NCBI GenBank assembly: GCA_028679075.1 | Contig: JAJRCF010000006.1 | Span: forward strand, 44,927 to 108,926 | Origin: Methanoregula sp. | GTDB taxonomy: Archaea > Halobacteriota > Methanomicrobia > Methanomicrobiales > Methanospirillaceae | Length of the DNA: 64,000 nt | Direction of reading: 5' to 3' | In this document: piece after piece, positions 51,067 through 60,123 of the stretch | Layout: the number at the start of each line of letters is the position of its first letter | Numbering within the stretch: the stretch's first letter is position 1 | Program-made: the position numbers and the translations under genes | The notes under the pieces: generated by a model | Seen by the model: only the letters and a program-made list of their open reading frames with translations | The model's database searches: none | What the model was told of the DNA's origin: nothing

Positions 51067-52455
51067 ATGACTGATGAGCTACTCCCAATCCTCTTTTCCC
51101 GGATGAGCGACAGTGCCATCCTCATTGATACCAAAGGGGACGTAGCAGATCTTAATCCGGCAGCCGAACGTTTCTTCGGGGCACGTGGCGCACTCGTCAA
51201 CAGACCCGCACGAGAGGCATTGCCCGGCCTTGCGCCGCTCCTGGAAGAGGCGGAATCCGGAGAGCAAGAGATCCGTAAACAGATTGCTGTGATCACAGGC
51301 GATGCCGTGCGGAATTTCGATGGGATCAGCATATCTCTCTCTTCAGCAATCTGTCCCCCGTTCGCCCGCCTCCTCCTGCTCCGCGATATCAGCGACAGCA
51401 AAAAGCGCGATGACGCACTCCAGGAGAGCGAACAGCGGTTCCACGAGCTTGTGGACCTCCTTCCGGAGATCGTTTTCGAGTTCGATCTTACCGGCAAATT
51501 CACTTTTGTCAATGATAACGCTCTTCAGCTCTTTGGGTACACCGGCGAGGATATGAAAAAGGGCCTCAACCTTTTCAATCATATCATTCCCGAAGACCGG
51601 CAACGGATTATGCAGGACATCGGCACTATTGCCAGCGGAAAAAAGTCGCAGGGTGGCGAATATAACGCGGTGAAATGTGATGGCAGCCGCTTCCCGTTTC
51701 TTGTCTATACAACTCCTGTTATGAGGAACGACCGCTGTACCGGTATCCGCGGGATCCTCATCGATATAACCCAGAGAAAACGGATAGAATACGCGATGCA
51801 GCAGGCAATAAAACGGCTCAGCCTGCTCAACGGGATTACCCGTCATGATCTTCTGAACAAGATGACTGCTCTCTATTCATATCTCAATACCGCCAGAAAG
51901 GGGGCAGGCGATCCGGAAGTCTCCGTGAAGATCGAACACTGCATCGATATCGTTTCTATCGTAAACAAGCATGTCAGGTTCATGCGCGATTACCACGAGA
52001 TCGGTATCCAGTCCCCAGCCTGGCAGGACCCGGCAGTCACTATCCGGCAGGTCACGGAATCGTGCGATCATACGGGTGTCGCGATCCGGATACCGGACCC
52101 CGGCTGGGAGGTCTTCTGCGATCCCTTGTTCAGGAAGGTCATCAACAACCTGGTAGACAATGCTGTCCGCCATGGCAGGGATGTGAAAACGATTACGTTC
52201 TCCATCGGGGAGACCCCCGCCGGTCTCCTCCTTTCATGCGAGGACGATGGCGCCGGCATACCGGAAGAGTCGAGGAGCAGCCTGTTCGAGTTCAGTGTCA
52301 GGGAGAACTCCGGGCAGGGGCTTTTCCTCTCGCGCGAGATCCTTGCGATCACCGGTATCTCCATCCGGGAAACTGGCGGTCCCGGGCACGGTGCCCGGTT
52401 CGAGATCCTCGTTCCCGCCGGTAATTACCGCAGGATTGGATCATCTTCACGATAG
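51067..52455 (+). CDS. PAS-PAS histidine kinase, cytoplasmic
   Basis: A 462-residue soluble sensor kinase. PAS domains occupy about 8-115 and 125-245 (the latter with ILIDITQRKR). The phosphorylated His is in GITRHDLLNKMTALYSYL; the ATP-binding domain has N-box INNLVDNAVRHG, G1 DDGAGIPEE, and G2 GQGLFLSREI. It could phosphorylate the receiver in the convergent gene at 52512 or other receivers in the genome. No membrane segment, so the signal is intracellular. Confidence 0.9.
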   Translation: MTDELLPILFSRMSDSAILIDTKGDVADLNPAAERFFGARGALVNRPAREALPGLAPLLEEAESGEQEIRKQIAVITGDAVRNFDGISISLSSAICPPFARLLLLRDISDSKKRDDALQESEQRFHELVDLLPEIVFEFDLTGKFTFVNDNALQLFGYTGEDMKKGLNLFNHIIPEDRQRIMQDIGTIASGKKSQGGEYNAVKCDGSRFPFLVYTTPVMRNDRCTGIRGILIDITQRKRIEYAMQQAIKRLSLLNGITRHDLLNKMTALYSYLNTARKGAGDPEVSVKIEHCIDIVSIVNKHVRFMRDYHEIGIQSPAWQDPAVTIRQVTESCDHTGVAIRIPDPGWEVFCDPLFRKVINNLVDNAVRHGRDVKTITFSIGETPAGLLLSCEDDGAGIPEESRSSLFEFSVRENSGQGLFLSREILAITGISIRETGGPGHGARFEILVPAGNYRRIGSSSR

Positions 52456-52511
52456 CGACCGGGAGTTCAGGGAAACCCGGGCCCTCCTGGAGCAACGGAA
52501 GGAAAGAACAA

Positions 52512-53771
52512 TTACTCACGGCTACCGAGCACTTGCTCGTAGGCAGTGTTGATCTCAGAAAGCCGGTTCCGAATATACGTTTCCCCCTCTTTTGTCGGGG
52601 AATAGAACCGGGCGTTCCCGCGCTGCGTTACCTTCAGGATCCCGTCCTTCTCCAGTTGATAGAGGTGCGTATACACGCTTGCCAGCGGGATGACGACATG
52701 GAACCGTTCGTTGATCTCCCGGATGATGCCATAGCCGGTTACCGGCCTCTGGAGGCAGGATAAGATCAGCACATCGAGTGACTTTTTTACCACACTGTCC
52801 ATGATCTCCTGCGGGACCACCTTCACAGACAGGGGTTTCTGGATTGGCGGAGTGAACGAGACGATATTCCCCTCCCCGGAGAACAGGATGACATGATTGA
52901 TGCCTTCATAGAGTTCTTCATTCCGCGGGCTTCTCACATCATCCAGCGGGATGGCAAGGATTCCGGAAAAGATGCCCGGGTGCACCTGTTCGGCTTCCCG
53001 GAATTTCTTGCGGATGTGGAGGACGACATCCGGATCCTTCAGGTTCGAGACATCGGCGATGCAGAACAGTTTCTTCCCGGAACCCGGCTGGGCTGCCTCA
53101 CCGCAGGCCCGGTCGAACCACTGGTCGAAGAGATACATCCCCTCACGCAGTTCAAAAAACTGAAGCTCCCCTTCCGCGACAGCGCGGGCGAAATACGCGA
53201 CAAGGTTGGTCTGGAAGTATGCGTACATGCATCCCACATGGTCGGCGATGCCCGTTTCGAGGAGATGCTTGAAGAGGGGGAACCGGTTCGCATCCCGCTT
53301 GTGGAGGAGGAGGGTGATGCCGCCCAGGGCTTTTCTCACAAAGATGGTCCGGGGACCCGCTGGGTCCGGGGAGATCTCGTCCAGTTTCTTCTCCATCGCG
53401 TGCTTGTAAAGCGCAAGCTCGATCGTGGTCCGGATCTCCTCCGGCATCTTCACCGGTTTTAAGATATACCCGAACGGTTCGGTGATCTTTGCCTTCTCAA
53501 GGTATTCTTCTTCCGCGTGGGCCGTCAGGTAAATGACCGGGATGCGCCAGAGCTTACGGATCTGCTCTGCGGCATCGATCCCGGTCATCGGGCCGGCAAG
53601 TTCGATGTCCATCAGGATGATGTCGGGATGTAGCCTTCCGGTCTCCTCAACGGCCTTCTCTCCGGTAGCTGCGATCCCGCAGACGGAGTACCCCATGTCT
53701 GCCAGCATCCCCGTGATGCCCGGCACAACCACGGGGTCATCTTCCACAACCAGAACGGATGCCCTGCCCAT
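52512..53771 (-). CDS. response regulator with unidentified central domain and PadR-like HTH
   Basis: A 419-residue regulator. Receiver domain 1-120 (VVEDDP, phospho-acceptor Asp54 in IILMDIELAGPM, Lys in YILKPVKM). Then a central domain near 150-315 with VGCMYAYFQTNLVAYFARAVAEG and FFELREGMYLFDQW that I cannot name. The C-terminal 100 residues contain a winged-helix motif of PadR type: GYGIIREINERFHVVIPLASVYTHLYQLEKDGIL. Convergent with the histidine kinase gene, a likely partner. The gene probably controls DNA targets directly. Confidence 0.85.
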   Translation of the reverse strand: MGRASVLVVEDDPVVVPGITGMLADMGYSVCGIAATGEKAVEETGRLHPDIILMDIELAGPMTGIDAAEQIRKLWRIPVIYLTAHAEEEYLEKAKITEPFGYILKPVKMPEEIRTTIELALYKHAMEKKLDEISPDPAGPRTIFVRKALGGITLLLHKRDANRFPLFKHLLETGIADHVGCMYAYFQTNLVAYFARAVAEGELQFFELREGMYLFDQWFDRACGEAAQPGSGKKLFCIADVSNLKDPDVVLHIRKKFREAEQVHPGIFSGILAIPLDDVRSPRNEELYEGINHVILFSGEGNIVSFTPPIQKPLSVKVVPQEIMDSVVKKSLDVLILSCLQRPVTGYGIIREINERFHVVIPLASVYTHLYQLEKDGILKVTQRGNARFYSPTKEGETYIRNRLSEINTAYEQVLGSRE

Positions 53772-54119
53772 TTTCTCCCCACCCGATGAACAGTTTCCGG
53801 ATTTTTACCGGAATAAATTACTAATATTATATTATGATCCTATCTCTCGGGAGATAAACCGGATACTTTTGTATCCCCCAGGATCTTTCCCCAGCGTATG
53901 CCGGTTGTCGCTGGTGCGGTACAGATAGTGGTGCACTTTCAGAATCTGAAAGTCCGCATCCGGGTTTATCTCCCTTCTCTGATCATACAAAATGCACTTA
54001 CATGATGACAGATGTGGCCTTCCCCAACCAAAGATCGTGCAAGGTCCCCCGTGGGATTCGCACCCGGGGGACCGGATACGGGAACCGATTCACAAGTCCA
54101 TCTGTAAAAAGGTGAAACC
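53772..54119 (+). other. promoter region of the propeller surface protein
   Basis: AT-rich segment AATTACTAATATTATATTATG near 53817-53837 precedes, with TCTCGGGAGA nearby. It contains no gene. The structured hairpin at 54043-54073 lies 47 bases before the ATG. Confidence 0.4.
54043..54073 (+). promoter_or_regulatory. GC-rich hairpin before the propeller protein gene
   Basis: GGTCCCCC and GGGGGACC pair, with GTG/CAC adding three more pairs beyond a two-base bulge, around the loop GGATTCG. It would form a stable structure in the 5' untranslated RNA and could regulate translation or end a transcript from upstream. No T tract follows. Confidence 0.4.
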
Positions 54120-56450
54120 ATGTCGTGGTTGCGATATCTGCTCTTGCTCATCCTTTGTACCGGGACGATTTCCGGCTTTGCTGCCGCTGGGCTTCCCGAA
54201 GTAATATTTTCCGGCAGTCCTACATCCGGACCTGTACCTCTTGAAGTGACATTTTCCGATCAATCAACCAGGTACCCAGCCGGATGGGCATGGTTCTTTG
54301 GCGATGAGAGTTACGGTCAGTCCTGGTCATTGGTCAACTCAAATCCCGGCTGGTCGGGAAGATCAGGTTCCTGCAGTGTCGTTCTCCCAGACGGGAGAAT
54401 CGTACTGATGGGAGGCGCCATTTCCGCTGGCGACACCAAGGACGTCTGGTATTCGACAGACAAGGGCACGTCCTGGACACAGTACACCGGCACACCCAAT
54501 TGGCCGGCGAGGCACGAACACAACTGTGTCGTTCTCCCAGACGGGAAGATCGTCCTGATGGGCGGCACCGGGTTGGGCTTCGGCAAAATGAACGACGTAT
54601 GGATTTCGTCAGACAAAGGTGAATCGTGGGACCAACAGACCCCAGCTGCCGCGTGGTCGAAACGGCAGGGATCCAGCAGTGTTGCTCTGCCTGATGGCAG
54701 TATCATCCTGATGGGTGGATTGACTAATTCCGCTTATCTGAATGACATATGGCGATCGACCAATGACGGCGCAACATGGACTCAGATAACAACCACCGGG
54801 AGCATGTGGGAGATAAGAACCCAGCATACCAGCGTGGTACTTGCTGATGGCAGTATCGTCATGATGGGGGGAAATAGCGGCGGTATGAGAGCTGACGTGT
54901 GGCGTTCCACGGATAAGGGCGAATCCTGGACACAGATGAACAAGGGTGCCTGGGACACGGGACGTGGTTATCCCAGCAGTGTAGTGATGCCTGACGGCAG
55001 TATCATCCTGACGGGTGGACGTACTTCTGATGGTAGGTACAAGAATGATGTGTGGCGCTCGACGGATAATGGCGCATCGTGGACGCAGGTGAACACGAAT
55101 GCCTGGGACTCGGGAAGGAACGGTCATAGCAGCGTTGCTCTGCCAGATGGCAGTATTGTTATCATGGGTGGGTATGACAGTAGCGGGTACAAGAATGACG
55201 TGTGGCGTCTGGCACCGGCCGGATCGACATTGAAAAACCCGTCGCACACGTATACCGTACCAGGAACTTACCAGGTCTCGTTGCAGGTATACTATGATGC
55301 AGAAGGAGTCCCGGGATACTACAGCAAACGGAAACCAGGGTACATTACAGTAAATCCAGGACCGCCAACCGTGACCAGTATCTCACCGTCCTCCGGTGTT
55401 AATACCGGGTCCGTCAGCATCACAGACCTTGCCGGTACCGGGTTCCTTGCCGGCGCAACAGTCAACCTGACAAAAGCCGGGGAGAACAACATCACGGCAA
55501 CCAAAGTCGTGATCACCTCAACCAAAATTACCTGCTACTTTGACCTGACCGGTAAGACGGCCGGATCATGGAATGTCAATGTCACTAATACGGACGGCCA
55601 GGAGGCGATGCTCGCGAGCGGGTTTACCATCAACCCTCCCACAACCCCAACCCCCACACCAACCACGACTCCAACACCGATCGTACAATCTGCATCCGAT
55701 GATGACGGCCCGCCGGTTCCCGCACAACCCGTACAGAACGCACCCCGGAATGAGAGAACATCGACCAGTTCCGTGAACGTAGGCCAGATTGGCCACACGT
55801 CCATCACGAGTGCGACCGTGACCGGGGCCGGGGTCAGGGATGTGGTGGTGACCGCCATCGAAGCGAAAGGGCCGGGCAAAGAAGCAGCCCCGGCGCCCGG
55901 GGTCGTGTACGAGTATGCCGATATCACACCGGCACAGTACACCACGATATCCGAAGCAAAGATCGATTTTGTGGTATCGGAGTCGTGGCTGAAAGAGAAC
56001 CACCTTGCCCCGCAGGATGTCGTGATGTATCACAACACAGGAAAGACATGGACGGCGCTGCCGACAACGCTCGTCATGGTGAAGAATGGCAATGCCTATT
56101 ACACCGCGAAAAGCCCCGGGTTCTCGCGGTTTGCGATCTCATGCAGGGCCAACAGCACGCTCAGCGCACAGAACGCAACGCCAACCGCCGTGCCCACGTT
56201 CGGGGGCATGCCGCAGGAACCGGTGACCACGCGGCCGACACGGGCAGTTGCTGAAAAAGCCCTGGAGGACACGCCGGTCGCCACACAGACCACCGTTGCA
56301 CCACCGGCCCCTCAGCCGTCGCCGGGCTTTACGTTCGGCACGCTCGTGCTCACCGGTGCGGCAGGAATAGTGCTCATCGGCGGTGTCTTCATCGTCAGGC
56401 GCTGGTGGATCCGGAGACAGAACCCGGCGCTGTTCAGGGAGTACGAGTAG
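54120..56450 (+). CDS. large surface protein: PKD domain split by a six-repeat propeller
   Basis: A 776-residue secreted protein. After a signal sequence (LLLLILCTGTISGFAAAG), a PKD domain begins (TSGPVPLEVTFSDQSTRYP, WAWFFGDE) and is interrupted at about residue 63. Six repeats follow, each about 48-51 residues with VVLPDGRIVLMGG-like core and DVWRSTDKGE-like end. Then PKD resumes (HTYTVPGTYQVSLQVYY). An IPT/TIG-like domain, a proline/threonine stalk, a PGF-pre-PGF-type domain (SESWLKENHLAPQDVVMYH) and a C-terminal helix with basic tail complete it. Likely an adhesin or cell-surface protein. Confidence 0.85.
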   Translation: MSWLRYLLLLILCTGTISGFAAAGLPEVIFSGSPTSGPVPLEVTFSDQSTRYPAGWAWFFGDESYGQSWSLVNSNPGWSGRSGSCSVVLPDGRIVLMGGAISAGDTKDVWYSTDKGTSWTQYTGTPNWPARHEHNCVVLPDGKIVLMGGTGLGFGKMNDVWISSDKGESWDQQTPAAAWSKRQGSSSVALPDGSIILMGGLTNSAYLNDIWRSTNDGATWTQITTTGSMWEIRTQHTSVVLADGSIVMMGGNSGGMRADVWRSTDKGESWTQMNKGAWDTGRGYPSSVVMPDGSIILTGGRTSDGRYKNDVWRSTDNGASWTQVNTNAWDSGRNGHSSVALPDGSIVIMGGYDSSGYKNDVWRLAPAGSTLKNPSHTYTVPGTYQVSLQVYYDAEGVPGYYSKRKPGYITVNPGPPTVTSISPSSGVNTGSVSITDLAGTGFLAGATVNLTKAGENNITATKVVITSTKITCYFDLTGKTAGSWNVNVTNTDGQEAMLASGFTINPPTTPTPTPTTTPTPIVQSASDDDGPPVPAQPVQNAPRNERTSTSSVNVGQIGHTSITSATVTGAGVRDVVVTAIEAKGPGKEAAPAPGVVYEYADITPAQYTTISEAKIDFVVSESWLKENHLAPQDVVMYHNTGKTWTALPTTLVMVKNGNAYYTAKSPGFSRFAISCRANSTLSAQNATPTAVPTFGGMPQEPVTTRPTRAVAEKALEDTPVATQTTVAPPAPQPSPGFTFGTLVLTGAAGIVLIGGVFIVRRWWIRRQNPALFREYE

Positions 56451-56684
56451 GCAAGGGCATATCCTGAGAGAAGCGCCTCCACAAATCCCGGTCCTGCCCC
56501 TCTTTTGAGGGAGGGTTTGCGGATATCCCCTGTCAGGGAAGTGGAGGGCCAGCAAGAGCCCTCCCCCTTCTTGTTTTACACCTGTACAGACTCCCGTTTC
56601 AATGAGTGGGGAGCTTTCCGGTCCGCTATTCTCCGGGGGACAATTCCCTATATTACCCAAGCCCGCCAACCCTCTCACCAACCA

Positions 56685-58934
56685 ATGAACTTCATCAGCC
56701 ACCCCTTGGTGAAACCGGACTCCATTGAGAAGCGGGAGTACCAACTCTCGGTTGCGATGCGGGCACTGGATGGGAACACTATGGTAATCCTGCCCACGGG
56801 CCTCGGCAAGACTGCCGTGGCACTCCTCGTTGCCGCGTCCCGGCTCTATAACGAGGGCGGCAGGGTGCTGATGCTCGCCCCGACAAAACCCCTCGTGGAG
56901 CAGCACCTCCGCTACTTCGAGAAGTATCTCCTCGCAAAGAGTCCCGCGGGTTCTGAAGAGTCGGATGCATCCCCATTCGTCATGTTTACCGGGGAAGCCC
57001 CTCCCGAGGAGCGGACTGCTGACTGGAACCGGGCGTCCGTCATCCTTGCGACCCCGCAGGTCATCAAGAACGATATCATTGCCGGGCGCTACACCCTCGC
57101 GGACGTCTCCCTCCTCATCGTTGACGAATGCCACCGGGCGGTCGGCAACTATGCGTACGTCTTCCTCGCCCAGCGGTATCTCGTTACCGCGGACAAGCCC
57201 CTCCTCCTCGCGATGACCGCATCGCCGGGTGGTGTGCAGGAAAAGGTGCAGGAAGTGTGCGCGAATCTCGGGATCGAGCACGTGGAGACCCGCACGGAGA
57301 ACGATGCGGACGTGCGGCCGTACGTCTTTGAGCGGGACCTCGAATACATCAATATCGATCTTCCCCCCGATCTCAAGGCAGCGATCCAGACGATCAACGC
57401 TCTCACTGAGGACCGGCTCGCCATCCTTGCATCACTCCACTTCACGGTGCCGAAGCGGGAGAAACTCTCCATGCGGGAACTTTCTGCCATCAACGCCCAA
57501 ATCCAGCAGCGGATCGCAAATCGTGATTCCGCAGCGTTTTCGGCTGCATCGGTGTACGCGGAGTTGATGAAACTTAAGCACGCGGTCACCCTCGCAGAGT
57601 CACAGGGGAGCGAGGTGCTGAAAGGATATCTTGCCAAGCTGTATGCAGAGGGGACGGGAGCGGGGGGCAGCAAGGCGAGCCAGCGGCTTGTACAGGACCA
57701 TTCGTTCCGCGAACTCTTCGAACGCTCCGTTGAGTGGACGCACGAGCTCCACCCCAAACCCGAAGTTGCCCTCGGCCTCGTGAAACAGCAGCTCGCGGAT
57801 TCGCCTGACAGCCGGATCATCATCTTCGCGACCTACCGCGACACCGTGCAGCTCCTCGTAGACTACCTCGCGAAACACGGGATCGTAAGCGAACGTTTCG
57901 TCGGGCAGGCAACGAAAGATGCCGAGAAAGGGCTCTCGCAGAAGAAGCAGATCGCGGCCCTTACCCGGTTCCGCGAAGGGGAGTTCAGGGTGCTGGTCGC
58001 AACATCGGTCGGGGAGGAAGGGCTCGATGTCCCGTCAACCGACCTGGTAATCTTCTACGAGGCCGTGCCATCGGAGATCCGGTCCATCCAGCGCAAGGGC
58101 AGGACCGGACGGTCTGGCGCCGGGAGGGTTGTTGTCCTTATCACGAAAGGCACATCAGATGAAGTCTTCCGCCACGTCAGTACCGCAAAGGAGAAGATGA
58201 TGCACAAGAGTATGCGGACGCTGAACACGGTGCTCTCATCCCCGCGGGAGACCCCGCTCATCGCAGATCAGGCAAGCATCGAGGAGTTCACCCCGCAGGG
58301 TGTGAAAATAGTCATCGATGACCGCGAGACATCGTCAAAGGTGGTCGAGGTCCTCTCCACCATGGGGGCAGCGATCCGGCTCGAACGGCTGGCACACGGG
58401 GACTATGCCGTTGGCGACCGTATCCTCATCGAGCGCAAGACATCCCGGGACTTTGCCGACACCCTCATTAACCGCGACCTGCTCGGACAGCTCAAGGAGA
58501 TGGCCGATGCCGTGCCACGGCCGGTATTGATCGTTGAGGGAGCGGATCTCTACACCCAGCGGGATATCCACCCGAATGCGATCCGGGGTGTGCTCGCTGC
58601 CATCACCATTGACATGGGCATCACGCTCATCTTCACGAAGGACGAGCAGGACACCGCCCAGATGCTCTATGTCATCGCGAAACGCGAGGAGGGCGAACGG
58701 GGCGAGCGCAAGGTACACCCGCACAAGTCTCACCGCTCGCTCGCGGAGGAGCAGGAGTATGTCGTTTCGGCGTTCCCGGAGATCGGGATGAAGAACGCAC
58801 GGCTGCTGCTGGCGCACTTCGGGTCGGTGCAGGCTGTGGTTAATGCTTCGATAGAGGAGCTGGTTGCGGTTCCGGGGATTGGGGAGAAGACGGCGGGGAA
58901 GATATTCGAGCTGTGCCGGAGGGAGTACGGGTAA
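56685..58934 (+). CDS. hef: Hef helicase-nuclease (archaeal XPF/FANCM homologue)
   Basis: A 749-residue protein with an SF2 helicase domain (Walker A LPTGLGKTA at 37-45, VDECHRAVGNYAY as DEAH-like motif, MTASPGG, GEEGLDVPSTDLVIFYE and QRKGRTGR) followed by an ERCC4 nuclease domain (IDDRETSSK, LERLAHGDYAV, IERKTSRDF) and a helix-hairpin-helix pair (GSVQAVVNASIEELVAVPGIGE). Hef acts at stalled replication forks, unwinding and cutting branched DNA. The 60-residue extension in the track is not homologous to the family. Probably PCNA-binding and essential for fork repair. Confidence 0.95.
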   Translation: MNFISHPLVKPDSIEKREYQLSVAMRALDGNTMVILPTGLGKTAVALLVAASRLYNEGGRVLMLAPTKPLVEQHLRYFEKYLLAKSPAGSEESDASPFVMFTGEAPPEERTADWNRASVILATPQVIKNDIIAGRYTLADVSLLIVDECHRAVGNYAYVFLAQRYLVTADKPLLLAMTASPGGVQEKVQEVCANLGIEHVETRTENDADVRPYVFERDLEYINIDLPPDLKAAIQTINALTEDRLAILASLHFTVPKREKLSMRELSAINAQIQQRIANRDSAAFSAASVYAELMKLKHAVTLAESQGSEVLKGYLAKLYAEGTGAGGSKASQRLVQDHSFRELFERSVEWTHELHPKPEVALGLVKQQLADSPDSRIIIFATYRDTVQLLVDYLAKHGIVSERFVGQATKDAEKGLSQKKQIAALTRFREGEFRVLVATSVGEEGLDVPSTDLVIFYEAVPSEIRSIQRKGRTGRSGAGRVVVLITKGTSDEVFRHVSTAKEKMMHKSMRTLNTVLSSPRETPLIADQASIEEFTPQGVKIVIDDRETSSKVVEVLSTMGAAIRLERLAHGDYAVGDRILIERKTSRDFADTLINRDLLGQLKEMADAVPRPVLIVEGADLYTQRDIHPNAIRGVLAAITIDMGITLIFTKDEQDTAQMLYVIAKREEGERGERKVHPHKSHRSLAEEQEYVVSAFPEIGMKNARLLLAHFGSVQAVVNASIEELVAVPGIGEKTAGKIFELCRREYG

Positions 58935-59082
58935 GAATACTTTCTTTTGATGGGGGGCTGACCCCCCCACCCCTCACAAAAAATTTCTCACGATCAGATC
59001 ACCCCCTCGACCCCTGCCCGGAAATTTTCAGGCAGGGTCTGGTTGATCGGCAACTCATCTCACGCCGGAGAAATTGGTTTAC

Positions 59083-59140
59083 TGTCAGATAAATATCCAA
59101 CAGTTGGATAATTATCCAACAGTTGGCAGCTTATCTGACA
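59083..59140 (+). repeat. 58-nt nested palindrome between hef and the CARF regulator
   Basis: The outer arms TGTCAGATAA and TTATCTGACA are perfect complements. Between them, TATCCAACAGTTGGATAA is followed by TTATCCAACAGTTGG, so the core CCAACAGTTGG occurs twice. The palindrome lies in the gap between two convergent gene ends, which fits a bidirectional terminator, but the double core would also fit a binding site for a dimeric DNA-binding protein. A similar element does not appear elsewhere in the window. Confidence 0.6.
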
Positions 59141-59192
59141 CCCTCGTACCCTGACAAAAAATTTTTTGGCAGGCCCTGGAGCTTCCATCAAT

Positions 59193-60050
59193 TCAGTTTT
59201 TGTCAAGAATTGTCTGGACCAGTGTGCTGGTTGCGGCACTTGCATAGAACCGGAATGCGATCTCCCCGCGTTCTGTTATCTGGTAGATCTTTTCCCGCTT
59301 CGTGTCTGACGCGGTCTCTTCAAGAACAAGCCCGGCTTCCTCAAGGCTGTGCAGTAATGTCGAGAGCGTCCCATGCGACAGTTCCGCTGCCGGTTTCGTT
59401 CCGCGCTTGTTTTTCGCGGGAATTGCCGGCAGATCGCCTGGCTTTGCCTTCTTCGTCCGGGACGGGGTATAAACGGACCAGAGTTGTTTATAGAGATATT
59501 CTCTGGATACCCATTGGTGGATCCCTCTTTCCGGTTTCTGTATGCCCGGACGGAGCAGCATTGCGAGAATCTTCTGGTAATTAGGGTTGGCGAGCAGGCT
59601 GCGTACCGGATGATCCGACAACGGCACGTTCCGCGGTATCTTCTCATCGAATGTTGCATACACTTCCGCACCAAACCACGGCGCGAAAGCGAAGAGCGCC
59701 ATGCAGAGATCTTTCGACCCGCCCGAGAGATCGAAGGTATACCGTGCCCCGGGATTATCCCGGTGGATTTTCGTCAGGATCGTCCGGACGGACGGGTAGA
59801 CCGGCTCAAAGACCGTCTCGCGGACAAACGGGATCGAGAGAGACGCGGAGATCTCCTTCACGGCATCGACCGCGTGCCGTATGGCAAGCCGCTCCTTTTC
59901 AATCCCGGGATCGGACGCAAGCGCATAGACTTCGCTGTCGGCAAGGACGTACGTGCGGGTGATCGTCGGCAGCGTGCGGAAGAGCGCCGGGTATGCTACG
60001 TGGATCTTTTCCCCGGCGCTGATGATGTGGATGTGTTCCTTCCGGTCCAT
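59193..60050 (-). CDS. CARF-domain winged-helix regulator
   Basis: A 285-residue protein. The first 160 residues form a Rossmann-like CARF domain, with the ligand motif YTFDLSGGSKDLCMALFAFAP and HIHIISAGEKIHVAYPALF at the start, as in Csa3/Csx1-type proteins that bind cyclic oligonucleotides. A linker with basic residues follows (SRTKKAKPGD) and then a winged helix (LSHGTLSTLLHSLEEAGLVLEET). It lacks a nuclease domain, so it is more like Csa3-like regulators or the HFX_2341 family. No CRISPR genes occur nearby. ATG 60050 is the only early start. Confidence 0.8.
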   Translation of the reverse strand: MDRKEHIHIISAGEKIHVAYPALFRTLPTITRTYVLADSEVYALASDPGIEKERLAIRHAVDAVKEISASLSIPFVRETVFEPVYPSVRTILTKIHRDNPGARYTFDLSGGSKDLCMALFAFAPWFGAEVYATFDEKIPRNVPLSDHPVRSLLANPNYQKILAMLLRPGIQKPERGIHQWVSREYLYKQLWSVYTPSRTKKAKPGDLPAIPAKNKRGTKPAAELSHGTLSTLLHSLEEAGLVLEETASDTKREKIYQITERGEIAFRFYASAATSTLVQTILDKN

Positions 60051-60123
60051 GGATCAGGGTCGGGCGCGATCGATTATATTGTTGTTTGTTTAAAAATCAC
60101 TGGATAAAAAAGGGTTCTGTTGA

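Noticed and set aside
59083-59140. Palindrome as a CRISPR repeat or attachment site
   Set aside because: Only a single locus with two tandem cores, no spacers of equal size and no integrase or cas gene close by.
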